A DNA stretch of 15,319 nucleotides from Bacteroidota bacterium (GTDB lineage Bacteria; Bacteroidota; Bacteroidia; Flavobacteriales; Weeksellaceae), in the NCBI GenBank assembly GCA_023426625.1, contig JAFAAJ010000011.1:1-15319 (forward strand), written 5' to 3'. Under the pieces are notes generated by a model, which saw only the letters and a program-made list of their open reading frames with translations, made no database searches and was not told the DNA's origin. Positions 1 through 7,027 of this stretch are shown piece by piece. The position numbers were made by a program, and so were the translations under genes. Every line of letters begins with the position of its first letter. The first letter of the stretch is position 1.

Positions 1-359
1 ATCTTCACCGTTGGAATAATGCGCTTTACGGCGGCAAAATCCTAAAGCCTGAAACCATCAAGCAATTGGTATCCAAAAGTGCAGAAAGACAACATCCGAT
101 TTTCGGGAAAATGGGTTACGGATATGGTATCATGATGAACATCGGTAAGCCGGATGCTTATTTTCACAGCGGGTATATAAAAGGTTCACCATCATTGAAT
201 ATTTATTATCCACAGGAAAAAACTTCGGTAATCATCCTATCCAATATTGCAGATGAAGAAAAAGGAAAAGGAGCTATTTTCAAGCCTCATGTTGAAATCA
301 AAAAAATTACGGACATGATCGAAACCGCCGTTACTGAACTCAGAAAAGAAATGAAATAA
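1..359 (+). CDS. Serine hydrolase, beta-lactamase (class C-like) family, C-terminal fragment
   Basis: This is the C-terminal end of a gene that begins before the window. The open frame runs from base 3 to the TAA at 357-359, about 118 codons. It reads through a segment typical of the end of class C beta-lactamase/D-alanyl-D-alanine carboxypeptidase-like serine hydrolases: 'LHRWNNALYGGKIL', then 'MGYGYGIMM', then 'YFHSGYIKGSPSLNIYYP'. The HSG triad matches the third active-site motif of the family (KTG in classical enzymes, often HxG in esterase-like members). The Ser-x-x-Lys and Tyr-x-Asn motifs would lie upstream and cannot be seen, so substrate cannot be judged. The in-frame TTG at 66 is not a start, because homologous sequence continues upstream of it. 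The next gene follows after 15 bases on the same strand, so the two may be co-transcribed. Confidence 0.8.
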   Translation, partial: LHRWNNALYGGKILKPETIKQLVSKSAERQHPIFGKMGYGYGIMMNIGKPDAYFHSGYIKGSPSLNIYYPQEKTSVIILSNIADEEKGKGAIFKPHVEIKKITDMIETAVTELRKEMK

Positions 360-374
360 TGAGTAACTTTTGTA

Positions 375-911
375 ATGAATAAATTATATTTCATAGCCAT
401 TTATCCACCTCAGCGGATCATCGATGAAGTAAGAACTTTCAAACAGGATCTGGCTTTACATTATAACAATTCAAAGGCATTAAAAAATGATGCCCACATC
501 ACTTTATTTCCTCCTTTTACAAGGGATTTAGATCTGGAAAATGATATTCATATCGCTTTTCAGAAAATTGACACAGCAATTCCTCCTTTCGAGATTGAAC
601 TCAACGGATTTGGTGGGTTTCCGAATAAAAATCCCGTCATTTTTGTAAAACCCGAGATCAGTGATTCGTTAATAGACCTTCACAACAGGGTAAAGCAACA
701 GTTTAACTTTACAAACTATTCATTTAATCCTCACATAACGGTTGGCTACAGAGATCTCACCTTTGAAAACTACATCAAAGCCATGAAAGTTTATCAAAAC
801 AAAGAATACAAAACTAAATTCTTAGTTGATAAAATATTACTCCTACGCCATGATGAAAAATGGGTTCCGATCGCTGAAAAAAAATTAAAAGGATCAATAT
901 TACAGCAATAA
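375..911 (+). CDS. 2H phosphoesterase / 2'-5' RNA ligase-like (LigT) family protein
   Basis: This 178-residue cytoplasmic protein carries the two HxT motifs that define the 2H phosphoesterase superfamily: HIT at residues 41-43 ('HITLFPPF') and HIT at 120-122 ('HITVGYR'). They are about 80 residues apart, as expected for the two-lobed fold in which the two histidines face each other. Family members cleave or join 2'-5' or 2',3'-cyclic phosphodiester bonds in RNA; the substrate of this one cannot be read from sequence. The length is typical. It starts at an ATG 15 bases after the serine hydrolase stop and may share its transcript, although a near-consensus box (TAACTTTTG, one base too long) lies just before the start. 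A hairpin terminator follows the stop codon immediately. Confidence 0.85.
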   Translation: MNKLYFIAIYPPQRIIDEVRTFKQDLALHYNNSKALKNDAHITLFPPFTRDLDLENDIHIAFQKIDTAIPPFEIELNGFGGFPNKNPVIFVKPEISDSLIDLHNRVKQQFNFTNYSFNPHITVGYRDLTFENYIKAMKVYQNKEYKTKFLVDKILLLRHDEKWVPIAEKKLKGSILQQ

Positions 912-943
912 AAAACCGGCTCATGGAGAACCGGTGTTTTTTT
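911..943. terminator. Hairpin terminator between the convergent LigT-like and M64 genes
   Basis: The stem pairs ACCGG (915-919) with CCGGT (931-935), extended by CTC (920-922) with GAG (926-928). There is a two-base bulge (929-930) and an ATG loop. A T-run (937-943) follows on the plus strand and an A-run (910-915) precedes it, so it could also stop the minus-strand peptidase transcript. Confidence 0.75.
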
Positions 944-947
944 CAAT

Positions 948-2306
948 TTATTTCTTTACAACCTTATGAGTCAGGATCAATCCGGCATTTTCAGTTATAT
1001 GAAGCATGTAAGTTCCCGATGTGAGCTGGGTTACATCTATAAACATCGTTGAAGCATCTTTCATTTCGTATTTCACCGGAATCAATTTACCGGAAATGTC
1101 ATACATCGCAACTTTCACATCCTTTGAAAAATTCTGTCTTCCTTTAATATACAATTCATCTTCCGTTGGGTTAGGATAAATGCTGAATCTTCTTTCTTCT
1201 GCTTTAATTTCGGATGTTCCTAATGTGGTTTTATTCAAAGTCCATGCGATATTCGTAACATGCAAAGCACTGTGATTGGTCACCTGTAACAACGGATTGT
1301 TATCCGTCACCGAAAAAAGCAGTGTATTGTTTCCTATATTCAATTGGCTCGGTGAGATCGTAACGGTATTTGCAGTTGCAGCAAGAGGGGCTCCGTTTAA
1401 CACCCATGTATTTACCAATGTATTAGGAATAGGAAGAATCTCGTTTACAGTAAAAGTAACATCCGCATTGCCATCTACAGCACTGCTTGCAGGAGTATAG
1501 GAATCTACAGGAGAAACCAGATTATGTATTTTTTCAATAATAGCTTCTTTACATACGGAACAAAACTGCTGATTCAGATACCTCATCTCACAGCTTTGAT
1601 GTGGGCGGAACCAGGACGGACTTTCTGCATGAGGATAAATTCCAATATTGTTTGTTCCGATCCAGTTTTTCCATTTTATAGTTGCCGGATCTGAATTCTG
1701 TGTTTTATTGGCAGCTTCCCCTGAACCTGAGAACCAATATTCATCGGCAAGTTTTCCAAAAGAATGCCCAAGCTCATGAACTACGATCTCATTGGAGGAC
1801 GCATTCAAAGAAGCAAACGCATACGTTCCTCCACAGCCGCCATATTCAGTAGTATTTCCAAGTACATAGGTAATATCATAATCCGGAACGTTGGCGGCAA
1901 GTACCTGAGCCACTTTATTGGTTGTGTTGCTGTACATACAGCGGTGAACGCCAAAATCGAAACCGGCTCCTAAATAGTTATTAGGATTGGAAACCGGTAT
2001 CACCGGCTCTGCAACATCACTTGCCGTTCCCGGATGTTTCACTCCTGTTTCCGGAGAAATCACTTTGATAGCATAAGCATTGAAGTAATTTTTGTATTCC
2101 TTATAGGGACTTTTCGTAAAAAGATAATTAACCGTATTCTGTGCAGACGTGACAAAATTAGGTAACTGAGCCGCCGTAAATCCGTCCCCTAAAACGGCAA
2201 TATTAATTCTCTTATCATTCGGTCCGTTCTGTAGAACCGCTACGGTCTCAAATAGCTGAGAAAAGCAAAAGTTACTGATCAACAGGAAAAATAAAGTTTT
2301 TTTCAT
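948..2306 (-). CDS. Secreted M64-family zinc metallopeptidase with T9SS C-terminal sorting domain
   Basis: The 452-residue protein starts with a signal peptide (residues 1 to about 16, 'MKKTLFFLLISNFCFS'). It then carries a peptidase domain with the M64 signature HELGHSFGKLADEY at 177-190: His177 and His181 as zinc ligands, Glu178 as catalytic base, and the LxDEY continuation that marks this family (IgA peptidase M64-like). Two cysteines close together at 249 and 252 end the catalytic part. Residues about 268-355 look like an Ig/PKD-type beta domain. The last 79 residues (about 374-452, 'FSIYPNPTEDELYI' to 'THKVVKK') form a type A C-terminal sorting domain, which directs export through the type IX secretion system and anchoring at, or release from, the cell surface. 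It is the second gene of an operon, two bases after the 159-residue protein. True substrate unknown; the family name does not prove IgA cleavage. Confidence 0.92.
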   Translation of the reverse strand: MKKTLFFLLISNFCFSQLFETVAVLQNGPNDKRINIAVLGDGFTAAQLPNFVTSAQNTVNYLFTKSPYKEYKNYFNAYAIKVISPETGVKHPGTASDVAEPVIPVSNPNNYLGAGFDFGVHRCMYSNTTNKVAQVLAANVPDYDITYVLGNTTEYGGCGGTYAFASLNASSNEIVVHELGHSFGKLADEYWFSGSGEAANKTQNSDPATIKWKNWIGTNNIGIYPHAESPSWFRPHQSCEMRYLNQQFCSVCKEAIIEKIHNLVSPVDSYTPASSAVDGNADVTFTVNEILPIPNTLVNTWVLNGAPLAATANTVTISPSQLNIGNNTLLFSVTDNNPLLQVTNHSALHVTNIAWTLNKTTLGTSEIKAEERRFSIYPNPTEDELYIKGRQNFSKDVKVAMYDISGKLIPVKYEMKDASTMFIDVTQLTSGTYMLHITENAGLILTHKVVKK

Positions 2307-2308
2307 GA

Positions 2309-2788
2309 TTAAAGTTTTTGTGTGAATAATAATTGGTTGCCTTTTGAAGTGATCTTTTCTACTTTTACAGAACTGATCTCTGCCGAATGTGAATATCTTA
2401 CGCTGAACTCAGCATTTTGTAGAGAAACTTTATGTCTGCTGATCCCGTTCTCATACGTTTCCATTTCCGGATTTAGAGGATCTTCTATCAGCTGCTTCAC
2501 AACATCTTTTCCTTCGGAATCCATCAAGGAAACAATAATGTCACCTGCTTTTCCTGAATCTCTGTTGAAAATGGGTTGGGATTTGAGTTTTCCGGGCATC
2601 ATCTTTTTATCCTGCAGGATAATTTTGTACATGTCCTGATCTGTTTTTTCAATGGCAAAGAACAGATAAACGATTTGGCTGTTTTCGTGAAAAGGGGTTC
2701 TCTCCCTGCTTCTATTCAATTCATTCACATGCAATAAATTATAAAAAATAAAAATGGGAAGAACAAAAAGGTGTAACAAGTTTTTCAT
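2309..2788 (-). CDS. Small exported protein of unknown function, upstream partner of the M64 peptidase
   Basis: I do not recognise this 159-residue protein. Residues 1-19 are hydrophobic with a Lys near the start ('MKNLLHLFVLPIFIFYNLL'), consistent with a signal peptide or a single N-terminal membrane anchor. No lipobox cysteine is present; the protein has no cysteine at all. The rest is charged and looks beta-rich ('QIVYLFFAIEK', 'MYKIILQDKKMMPGKLKSQP', 'EFSVRYSHSAEISSVKVEKI'). Its stop codon is two bases from the start of the M64 peptidase gene, so the pair is almost certainly translated from one mRNA. That spacing suggests a shared role, perhaps as a periplasmic chaperone, inhibitor or cofactor, but nothing in the sequence decides this. 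A weak TAATTTTC box lies upstream in the region shared with ruvC. Confidence 0.75.
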   Translation of the reverse strand: MKNLLHLFVLPIFIFYNLLHVNELNRSRERTPFHENSQIVYLFFAIEKTDQDMYKIILQDKKMMPGKLKSQPIFNRDSGKAGDIIVSLMDSEGKDVVKQLIEDPLNPEMETYENGISRHKVSLQNAEFSVRYSHSAEISSVKVEKITSKGNQLLFTQKL

Positions 2789-2866
2789 ATTAATTTTTTG
2801 TTGAATTTAAGAAGTTTTTGTTGAAAATTACATTTTTTTCCGACAATAAATGAAACGGGAAAATCA

Positions 2867-2874
2867 TATCTTTG
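2867..2874 (+). promoter_or_regulatory. Bacteroidota -7 box (TATCTTTG) driving ruvC, probably leaderless
   Basis: TATCTTTG matches the TAnnTTTG -7 consensus exactly. It ends five bases before the ATG at 2880, which would put the transcription start at or next to that codon. It lies inside the longer reading frame that begins at 2850, which argues that 2850 is not the start. I found no clear -33 TTTG at the expected distance. Confidence 0.55.
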
Positions 2875-2879
2875 AACCA

Positions 2880-3434
2880 ATGATTTCAGAGAAAATAATA
2901 TTAGGAATAGACCCGGGAACCACAGTAATGGGTTTCGGAATCATTTCCGTGAAAAAAGGCAAGATGGAAATGGTTTCCATCCATGAACTTTTACTAAAAA
3001 AATATCCCAACCACGAAACCAAGCTTAAGTATATATTTGATAAAACCCTGGCTTTAATTGATGAATTTCATCCTGATGAAGTAGCTCTGGAAGCTCCGTT
3101 TTATGGCAAAAATGTCCAAAGTATGCTGAAACTGGGACGCGCACAGGGCGTTGCCATGGCAGCAAGTCTATACCGTAATATTCCCATCACCGAATATTCT
3201 CCAAAAAAAATAAAGATGGCGATCACCGGAAACGGAAATGCCAGTAAGGAACAGGTAGCCGGCATGCTTCAGAATCTTTTACATCTGAAAGAATTTCCTA
3301 CAAAATATTTAGATGCTTCTGATGGATTGGCAGTAGCGGTTTGTCATCATTTCAATTCCGGGACTATTGCTGATACTAAATCTTATACCGGCTGGGAAAG
3401 CTTTTTAAAACAAAATCCGGATCGTATAAAATAA
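2880..3434 (+). CDS. ruvC: Crossover junction endodeoxyribonuclease RuvC
   Basis: RuvC resolves Holliday junctions during recombination and repair by symmetric cleavage, acting with the RuvAB branch-migration motor; ruvA and ruvB are not in this window. Counted from the ATG at 2880 the protein has 184 residues, the usual length. All four acidic catalytic residues are visible: Asp11 in 'GIDPGT', Glu71 in 'LEAPFYGKN', and Asp145 and Asp148 in 'LDASDGLAVAVCHH'. An in-frame ATG at 2850 would add ten residues (MKRENHIFEP). I reject it because RuvC proteins start only a few residues before the GIDPG strand and because a perfect -7 promoter box lies within those codons. Its end overlaps a terminator stem. 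Confidence 0.95.
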   Translation: MISEKIILGIDPGTTVMGFGIISVKKGKMEMVSIHELLLKKYPNHETKLKYIFDKTLALIDEFHPDEVALEAPFYGKNVQSMLKLGRAQGVAMAASLYRNIPITEYSPKKIKMAITGNGNASKEQVAGMLQNLLHLKEFPTKYLDASDGLAVAVCHHFNSGTIADTKSYTGWESFLKQNPDRIK

Positions 3435-3448
3435 GACTCCGGATTTTT
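3412..3448. terminator. Hairpin terminator overlapping the end of ruvC, likely bidirectional
   Basis: AAAATCCGG (3412-3420) pairs perfectly with CCGGATTTT (3439-3447) around an 18-base loop that contains the ruvC stop codon. T-rich sequence follows on both strands. It sits seven bases before the end of the convergent lipoprotein gene. Confidence 0.7.
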
Positions 3449-3454
3449 CTGTTG

Positions 3455-3862
3455 TTACTTTTTATACTCGGATGGGGTAATCGAAAAGTCGGCGGTAAGC
3501 TTACCATTCTTATCATAGTACACATATTTCAGGGTAACATCATCCTCCTTGAACTGTTGCATATCAGCAGAAGTTTTTACAGCATTCAAAGCTTCCTGTT
3601 TGGCTTCATTTTTAAAAGCATTGATGTCTTCTTCTGAAACATTTTCCCTTTCATCCTCCATTAAAGTATAATTATATTTCAGGATCTTATCCGGTTCCGT
3701 AGAAACACTGTCTAAACGGATCATATCATTAAGCATTTGAGGAGTTAACTTATTCATTCCTGCTGCGGCTTCCTTTAATTCCTGGTCTACTGTTTTTTCT
3801 TTCGTACAAGAGAATAAAAACAAGAAAACGGTAGCTACTGAAAGTCTCATTACATTTCTCAT
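3455..3862 (-). CDS. Small lipoprotein of unknown function
   Basis: The 135-residue protein has a typical lipoprotein signal: Met-Arg-Asn start, hydrophobic run 'LSVATVFLFLF', and lipobox LFSC with the acylated Cys at residue 19. The mature part is short, charged and mostly helical in appearance ('DQELKEAAAGMNKLTPQMLNDMIRLDSV', 'SEEDINAFKNEAKQEALNAVKTSADMQQF'). It ends in a beta-like stretch 'VTLKYVYYDKNGKLTADFSI'. I recognise no named domain. An ATG four codons in (MRLSVAT) is an alternative start. A TATCTTTA element at 3890-3897 resembles the -7 box with one mismatch. The gene is convergent with ruvC and appears to be transcribed alone. Confidence 0.8.
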   Translation of the reverse strand: MRNVMRLSVATVFLFLFSCTKEKTVDQELKEAAAGMNKLTPQMLNDMIRLDSVSTEPDKILKYNYTLMEDERENVSEEDINAFKNEAKQEALNAVKTSADMQQFKEDDVTLKYVYYDKNGKLTADFSITPSEYKK

Positions 3863-4009
3863 AGTGCAATATTTTTTGATTGTGTAATTTAAAGATACAA
3901 AATTTTAATTAATGAAATTAAACAACTGAATAACAGCAAATTAAAATAAAATACAGTTATACTTGGTAAAACATAATACTATTTTTAACATTGGTACGGT
4001 TTTTAGTAG

Positions 4010-4017
4010 TATTTTTG
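4010..4017 (+). promoter_or_regulatory. Bacteroidota -7 box (TATTTTTG) upstream of the DUF4407 gene
   Basis: The box is an exact TAnnTTTG match ending 14 bases before the ATG at 4032, giving a short leader of roughly ten bases. A TTGG at 3991-3994 lies 15 bases upstream of it, closer than the usual 19, so the -33 element is uncertain. The 169-base gap 3863-4031 between the divergent lipoprotein and DUF4407 genes is very AT-rich and otherwise shows nothing I can name. Confidence 0.55.
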
Positions 4018-4031
4018 TATAAATTTTCAGT

Positions 4032-5096
4032 ATGAAAAGTAATCAACCTATTATAAACCAGGCAAATCATTCTATGAATTGGTTTCAGAAGTTCCTGCTG
4101 ATATGTTCAGGAGGGAATATTCACATTTTACGAAAAACACCGAGTGAGTGGAATAAGTTCGCCGGAATCGGGGGAATTGTTCTCTTTACGGCTGTTTTTG
4201 CTACACTTTCCGCAGGCTATGCGATGTACACAGTTTTTGACAACATTTGGGCATCTGTAGGTTTCGGAATTTTATGGGGATTGATGATCTTCAATCTGGA
4301 CCGTTATATTGTATCATCTATTAAAAAAACAGGAACAATCTGGAATCAGTTTTTAATGGCGGTTCCGAGACTTATCTTGGCAACTTTCTTAGGGATCATC
4401 ATTTCTAAACCTCTAGAGTTGAAAATATTCGAGAAAGAGATCAACAAGCAGCTCAATACGATCATTCAGAGAAACAAGAAGCAACTTCAGGGAGAAATGA
4501 ACGGAAGGATTCTCCAACAAAGCGGACCTTTTGAGGCAGAGAAAAAACAAATATCCGATAAGATTACAGAATATCAAAAGTCCTATGATTCTGCTGCAGT
4601 GGAACTGGAAAAAGAAATTTTAGGAAAACAATCCGGCTTAACCAGCGGTAAGGAAGGATTCGGACCAAATGCCAAACGTAAACAGGATCTTAAAGAACAG
4701 AGAAGACAGGATCTGGAGAATTACCAGAAACAATCTGCTCCAAGACTGGAATATCTGGATAAGGAGATCTCAAAAGTGTATACCAACCTGGAAACAGAGA
4801 GAAAATCTACGGAAACTTTTGAAGATAAATTCAATGGTTTTGCCGCTAGATTGCAGGCTTTGGATGAATTAGGTAAAAACTCCGCCATCATTGGTTTAGC
4901 TGCCGCTTTTATTATGGGACTATTCATCTGTCTGGAAATATCACCGGTTTTGGTTAAGCTGATCTCATCGGTAGGACCTTATGATTATCTTTTGGAAAAA
5001 ACAGAAAATGATTTCCGGTTGTATTCTAAAGAAAAGATCGAGAAAGGAAATGCTTTAACGGAACACCGGATCGAAGATTTTAAAAATAAACTTTAA
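4032..5096 (+). CDS. DUF4407 domain-containing membrane protein
   Basis: The 354-residue protein matches the DUF4407 pattern: an N-terminal 'LLICSGGNIHILRKTPSEWNKFAGIGG' region, hydrophobic segments at about 43-64, 69-88 and 108-126, the 'FNLDRYIVSS' motif at 87-96 between the second and third, a long charged coiled coil (about 135-275), and a last membrane segment at about 284-302 followed by a cytoplasmic-looking tail. The topology places the coiled coil on one side of the inner membrane, tethered at both ends. No function is established for the family that I know of, and no catalytic motif is visible. It is a single-gene unit with its own promoter box and a strong terminator after the stop codon. 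Confidence 0.88.
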   Translation: MKSNQPIINQANHSMNWFQKFLLICSGGNIHILRKTPSEWNKFAGIGGIVLFTAVFATLSAGYAMYTVFDNIWASVGFGILWGLMIFNLDRYIVSSIKKTGTIWNQFLMAVPRLILATFLGIIISKPLELKIFEKEINKQLNTIIQRNKKQLQGEMNGRILQQSGPFEAEKKQISDKITEYQKSYDSAAVELEKEILGKQSGLTSGKEGFGPNAKRKQDLKEQRRQDLENYQKQSAPRLEYLDKEISKVYTNLETERKSTETFEDKFNGFAARLQALDELGKNSAIIGLAAAFIMGLFICLEISPVLVKLISSVGPYDYLLEKTENDFRLYSKEKIEKGNALTEHRIEDFKNKL

Positions 5097-5108
5097 TAAA
5101 AAACAATG

Positions 5109-5136
5109 GCTTTCGGAAAACCCGGAAGCTTTTTTT
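5109..5136 (+). terminator. Rho-independent terminator after the DUF4407 gene
   Basis: GCTTTCGG (5109-5116) pairs with CCGGAAGC (5122-5129) with one G-U pair and a five-base loop, followed by seven Ts (5130-5136). Confidence 0.8.
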
Positions 5137-5173
5137 ATTTCTCAAAGGGAATATTTTTTGCAGAAAGTATGGT

Positions 5174-5374
5174 ATGCCTTCTTCTGTTGTACATCATTAC
5201 ATTTATTTCCCGGAAACTGAAATATTGCGCATCATATATCAGTCGGGAGCTATATACGACTATCTGAATGTTCCACAGCATATTGCAGAAAGATTCAGAA
5301 CGGCACAGTCGAAAGGCAGATTCCTGAATTTTGTGATCAAACCGAAGTTTAAATTCGTCAAAGTAAATAAATGA
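5174..5374 (+). CDS. KTSC domain-containing small protein
   Basis: The 66-residue protein fits the KTSC domain: a short strand 'ILRIIYQSGAIYDYLNVP', a helix 'QHIAERFRTAQSKGRFLNFVI', with the conserved SGxxYxYxxVP and SKGRFxN cores. The domain is small, occurs alone or attached to other proteins, and has no firmly established activity that I can state; a nucleic-acid-related role is a common guess. The start at 5174 is the first ATG in frame. A near-consensus TATTTTTTG box (5152-5160, one T too long) lies just upstream. A minus-strand open frame covering the same bases (5135-5380) is a shadow. The stop codon is TGA and lies within the stem of the following terminator. Confidence 0.85.
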   Translation: MPSSVVHHYIYFPETEILRIIYQSGAIYDYLNVPQHIAERFRTAQSKGRFLNFVIKPKFKFVKVNK

Positions 5375-5404
5375 AGCCATGCGTTCTGCATGGCTTCATT
5401 TATT
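5366..5404. terminator. Strong bidirectional terminator between KTSC and guaB
   Basis: A 17-base perfect inverted repeat (5366-5382 with 5388-5404) surrounds a GTTCT loop. The outer pairs are A/T rich on both sides, giving T-rich 3' ends on either strand. It overlaps the KTSC stop codon and ends 12 bases from the end of guaB, so it should end both convergent transcripts. Confidence 0.85.
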
Positions 5405-5415
5405 GTTCAAAATTA

Positions 5416-6876
5416 TTATAAAGAATAATTAGGTGCTTCCTGAGTGATGATAACATCGTGTGGATGGGATTCTTTCAATCCGCTTCCTGTGATCATTACC
5501 ATTTTGGTATCTTTCTGTAATGCTTCGATATCTTTCGCTCCACAATATCCCATTCCGGCTCTTAAACCTCCGGTAAGCTGGAAGATCACATCTTCTAATT
5601 TCCCTTTGTGCGGCACTCTTCCTTCAATTCCTTCCGGAACGAATTTTTTAGCATCACTTTGGAAATATCTTTCTTTTCCTCCTCTCTTCATAGCGGAAAG
5701 ACTTCCCATTCCCTGATAAGATTTGAATTTTCTTCCCTGGAAGATAATCTCTTCACCCGGAGCTTCATCTGTTCCTGCCAAAAGCGAACCCAACATTACT
5801 GCTCCTGCACCGCTTGCAATGGCTTTTACGATATCTCCGGAAAGCTTGATTCCTCCGTCAGCAATTACAGTAACATTTTCAGATTTTGCATATTCATATA
5901 CATTATAAATAGCCGATAATTGTGGAACTCCAACTCCTGCAACTACTCTTGTTGTACAGATCGATCCAGGTCCTACTCCTACTTTCAGAACATTGGCTCC
6001 TGCTTTGATAAGGTCTTTTGCCGCTTCTGCCGTCACAATATTTCCTCCAACGATATCTAATTCAGGATATGCTTTTCTGATCTCAGAAATTTTATCCAAC
6101 ACTCCTTTTGAATGTCCATGAGCTGAGTCAATGGCAACAATATCCACTCCGGCTTCCACTAAAGCAGCGATTCTGTCCAGTGTATCTTCTCATACTCCTA
6201 CTCCGGCTCCTACGATAAGGCGTCCGTTTTGGTCTTTATTGGCATTTGGATATTCCAGTTGGTTATCGATATCTTTAATGGTGATCAATCCAACCAGCTT
6301 ATTTTCCGCATCTACGATAGGTAATTTTTCTACTCTGTTTTTAAGTAAGATTTCTTTAGCCTTTTCAAGATTGGTATTTTTATCGGAAGTGATCAGATTT
6401 TCTTTTGTCATGATCTCTTCCACTTTCATATCAAGGTTTTCCTGATACTTTACATCTCTGTTGGTAATGATTCCGATCAGAACATTATTGGCATCTACAA
6501 CCGGAAGTCCTGAAATTTTGTATCTTGCCATCGTTTCTTTGGCTTCTCCTAAAGTATGGTCTTTTGAAAGAGTTACAGGATCGGAAATCATTCCGTTTTC
6601 CGAACGTTTTACACGGTTCACCTGCGCCGCCTGTTCAGCGATGGTCATGTTTTTATGAATGAAACCCAGACCTCCCACTCTTGCCAAAGCAATAGCCAGA
6701 TCCGCTTCAGTAACTGTGTCCATTGCAGCAGAAACTATCGGAACATTCAGTGTGATTTTGTCGGTAAGTCTTGATTTTAATGAAACCTGATTAGGTAAAA
6801 CTTCTGAATAAGAAGGGACTAGAAGAACGTCATCGAAAGTGATGGCTGTCTCTACAATTTTGTTATGAATAGACAT
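5416..6876 (-). pseudogene. guaB: IMP dehydrogenase guaB, full length but interrupted by one in-frame TGA
   Basis: IMP dehydrogenase oxidises IMP to XMP with NAD+, the committed step of GTP synthesis. The whole frame is 486 codons plus stop, the normal length. Residues 1-228 give the barrel N-terminus ('TFDDVLLVPSYSEVLP', 'VSAAMDTVTE') and two CBS domains (about 95-205). After 'GRLIVGAGVGV' codon 229 is TGA (6190-6192). The same frame then continues with EDTLDRIAALV and the catalytic half: 'GVGPGSICTTRVVAGVG' with active-site Cys307, 'YQGMGSLSAM', and the flap with 'RYF'. No bases are gained or lost, so this is a point nonsense change, not a frameshift. The GTG at 6157-6159 could start the second half, but neither half has the complete barrel. 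It may be a sequencing error, a true mutation or a readthrough site. An upstream promoter box is intact. Confidence 0.9.
6190..6192 (-). other. Premature in-frame TGA codon in guaB (codon 229)
   Basis: On the minus strand the codons read GTA GGA GTA TGA GAA GAT ACA CTG. Other bacterial IMP dehydrogenases usually have Thr, Ser or Ala here ('GVT.DT' type). A single base change from TCA (Ser) would make TGA. TGA is the normal stop of the KTSC and aroA genes in this window, so a reassigned code is not supported. Confidence 0.9.
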
Positions 6877-6890
6877 CTTTACTTTCTTTG

Positions 6891-6921
6891 CAAAATTAGA
6901 CTATTTTATTGAGATTTGAAA
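6891..6921 (-). promoter_or_regulatory. Probable guaB promoter (TTTC-N19-TAATTTTG)
   Basis: On the minus strand the -7 box TAATTTTG (6891-6898) matches TAnnTTTG exactly. A TTTC at 6918-6921, one mismatch from TTTG, lies exactly 19 bases upstream. The box ends 14 bases before the guaB ATG. No purine-type riboswitch is visible in this short leader. Confidence 0.6.
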
Positions 6922-6967
6922 ATACTTTTAATAGTTTACATAAAATTTAATAATCAATAACTTAAAT

Positions 6968-6996
6968 CAAAAAACCGCTTCTGCTTAAGAAACGGT
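6968..6996 (-). terminator. Terminator of the sigma/DUF4252 cluster
   Basis: On the minus strand ACCGTTTCT pairs with AGAAGCGGT (6988-6996 with 6974-6982, one G-U pair) around a five-base loop, followed by a T-run (TTTTTTGATTT). It lies about 30 bases after the stop of the last gene of the cluster. Confidence 0.75.
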
Positions 6997-7027
6997 CGAT
7001 TGTACAAAATATATAGTAATATGAAAA

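Noticed and set aside
2768..2790. GTGTAACAAG near 2771 as a second ECF promoter element
   Set aside because: It lies within the 159-residue gene and has no GTCTTA partner at a suitable distance.
5135..5380. 81-codon minus-strand frame overlapping the KTSC gene
   Set aside because: The plus-strand frame matches the KTSC domain, while the minus frame matches nothing and runs into the terminators at both ends.
6190..6192. Selenocysteine or reassigned TGA in guaB
   Set aside because: TGA ends other genes here (KTSC, aroA), IMP dehydrogenase does not use selenocysteine at this site, and no selenocysteine-insertion hairpin was evident.
6159..6195. Frameshift as cause of the split guaB
   Set aside because: Both halves are in the same frame and the total length is normal; only one codon is a stop.
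6877..7027. Possible riboswitch or small RNA in the 151-base gap upstream of guaB
   Set aside because: The gap is accounted for by the guaB promoter and the terminator of the DUF4252 cluster. The rest is plain AT-rich sequence without a structure I could support.
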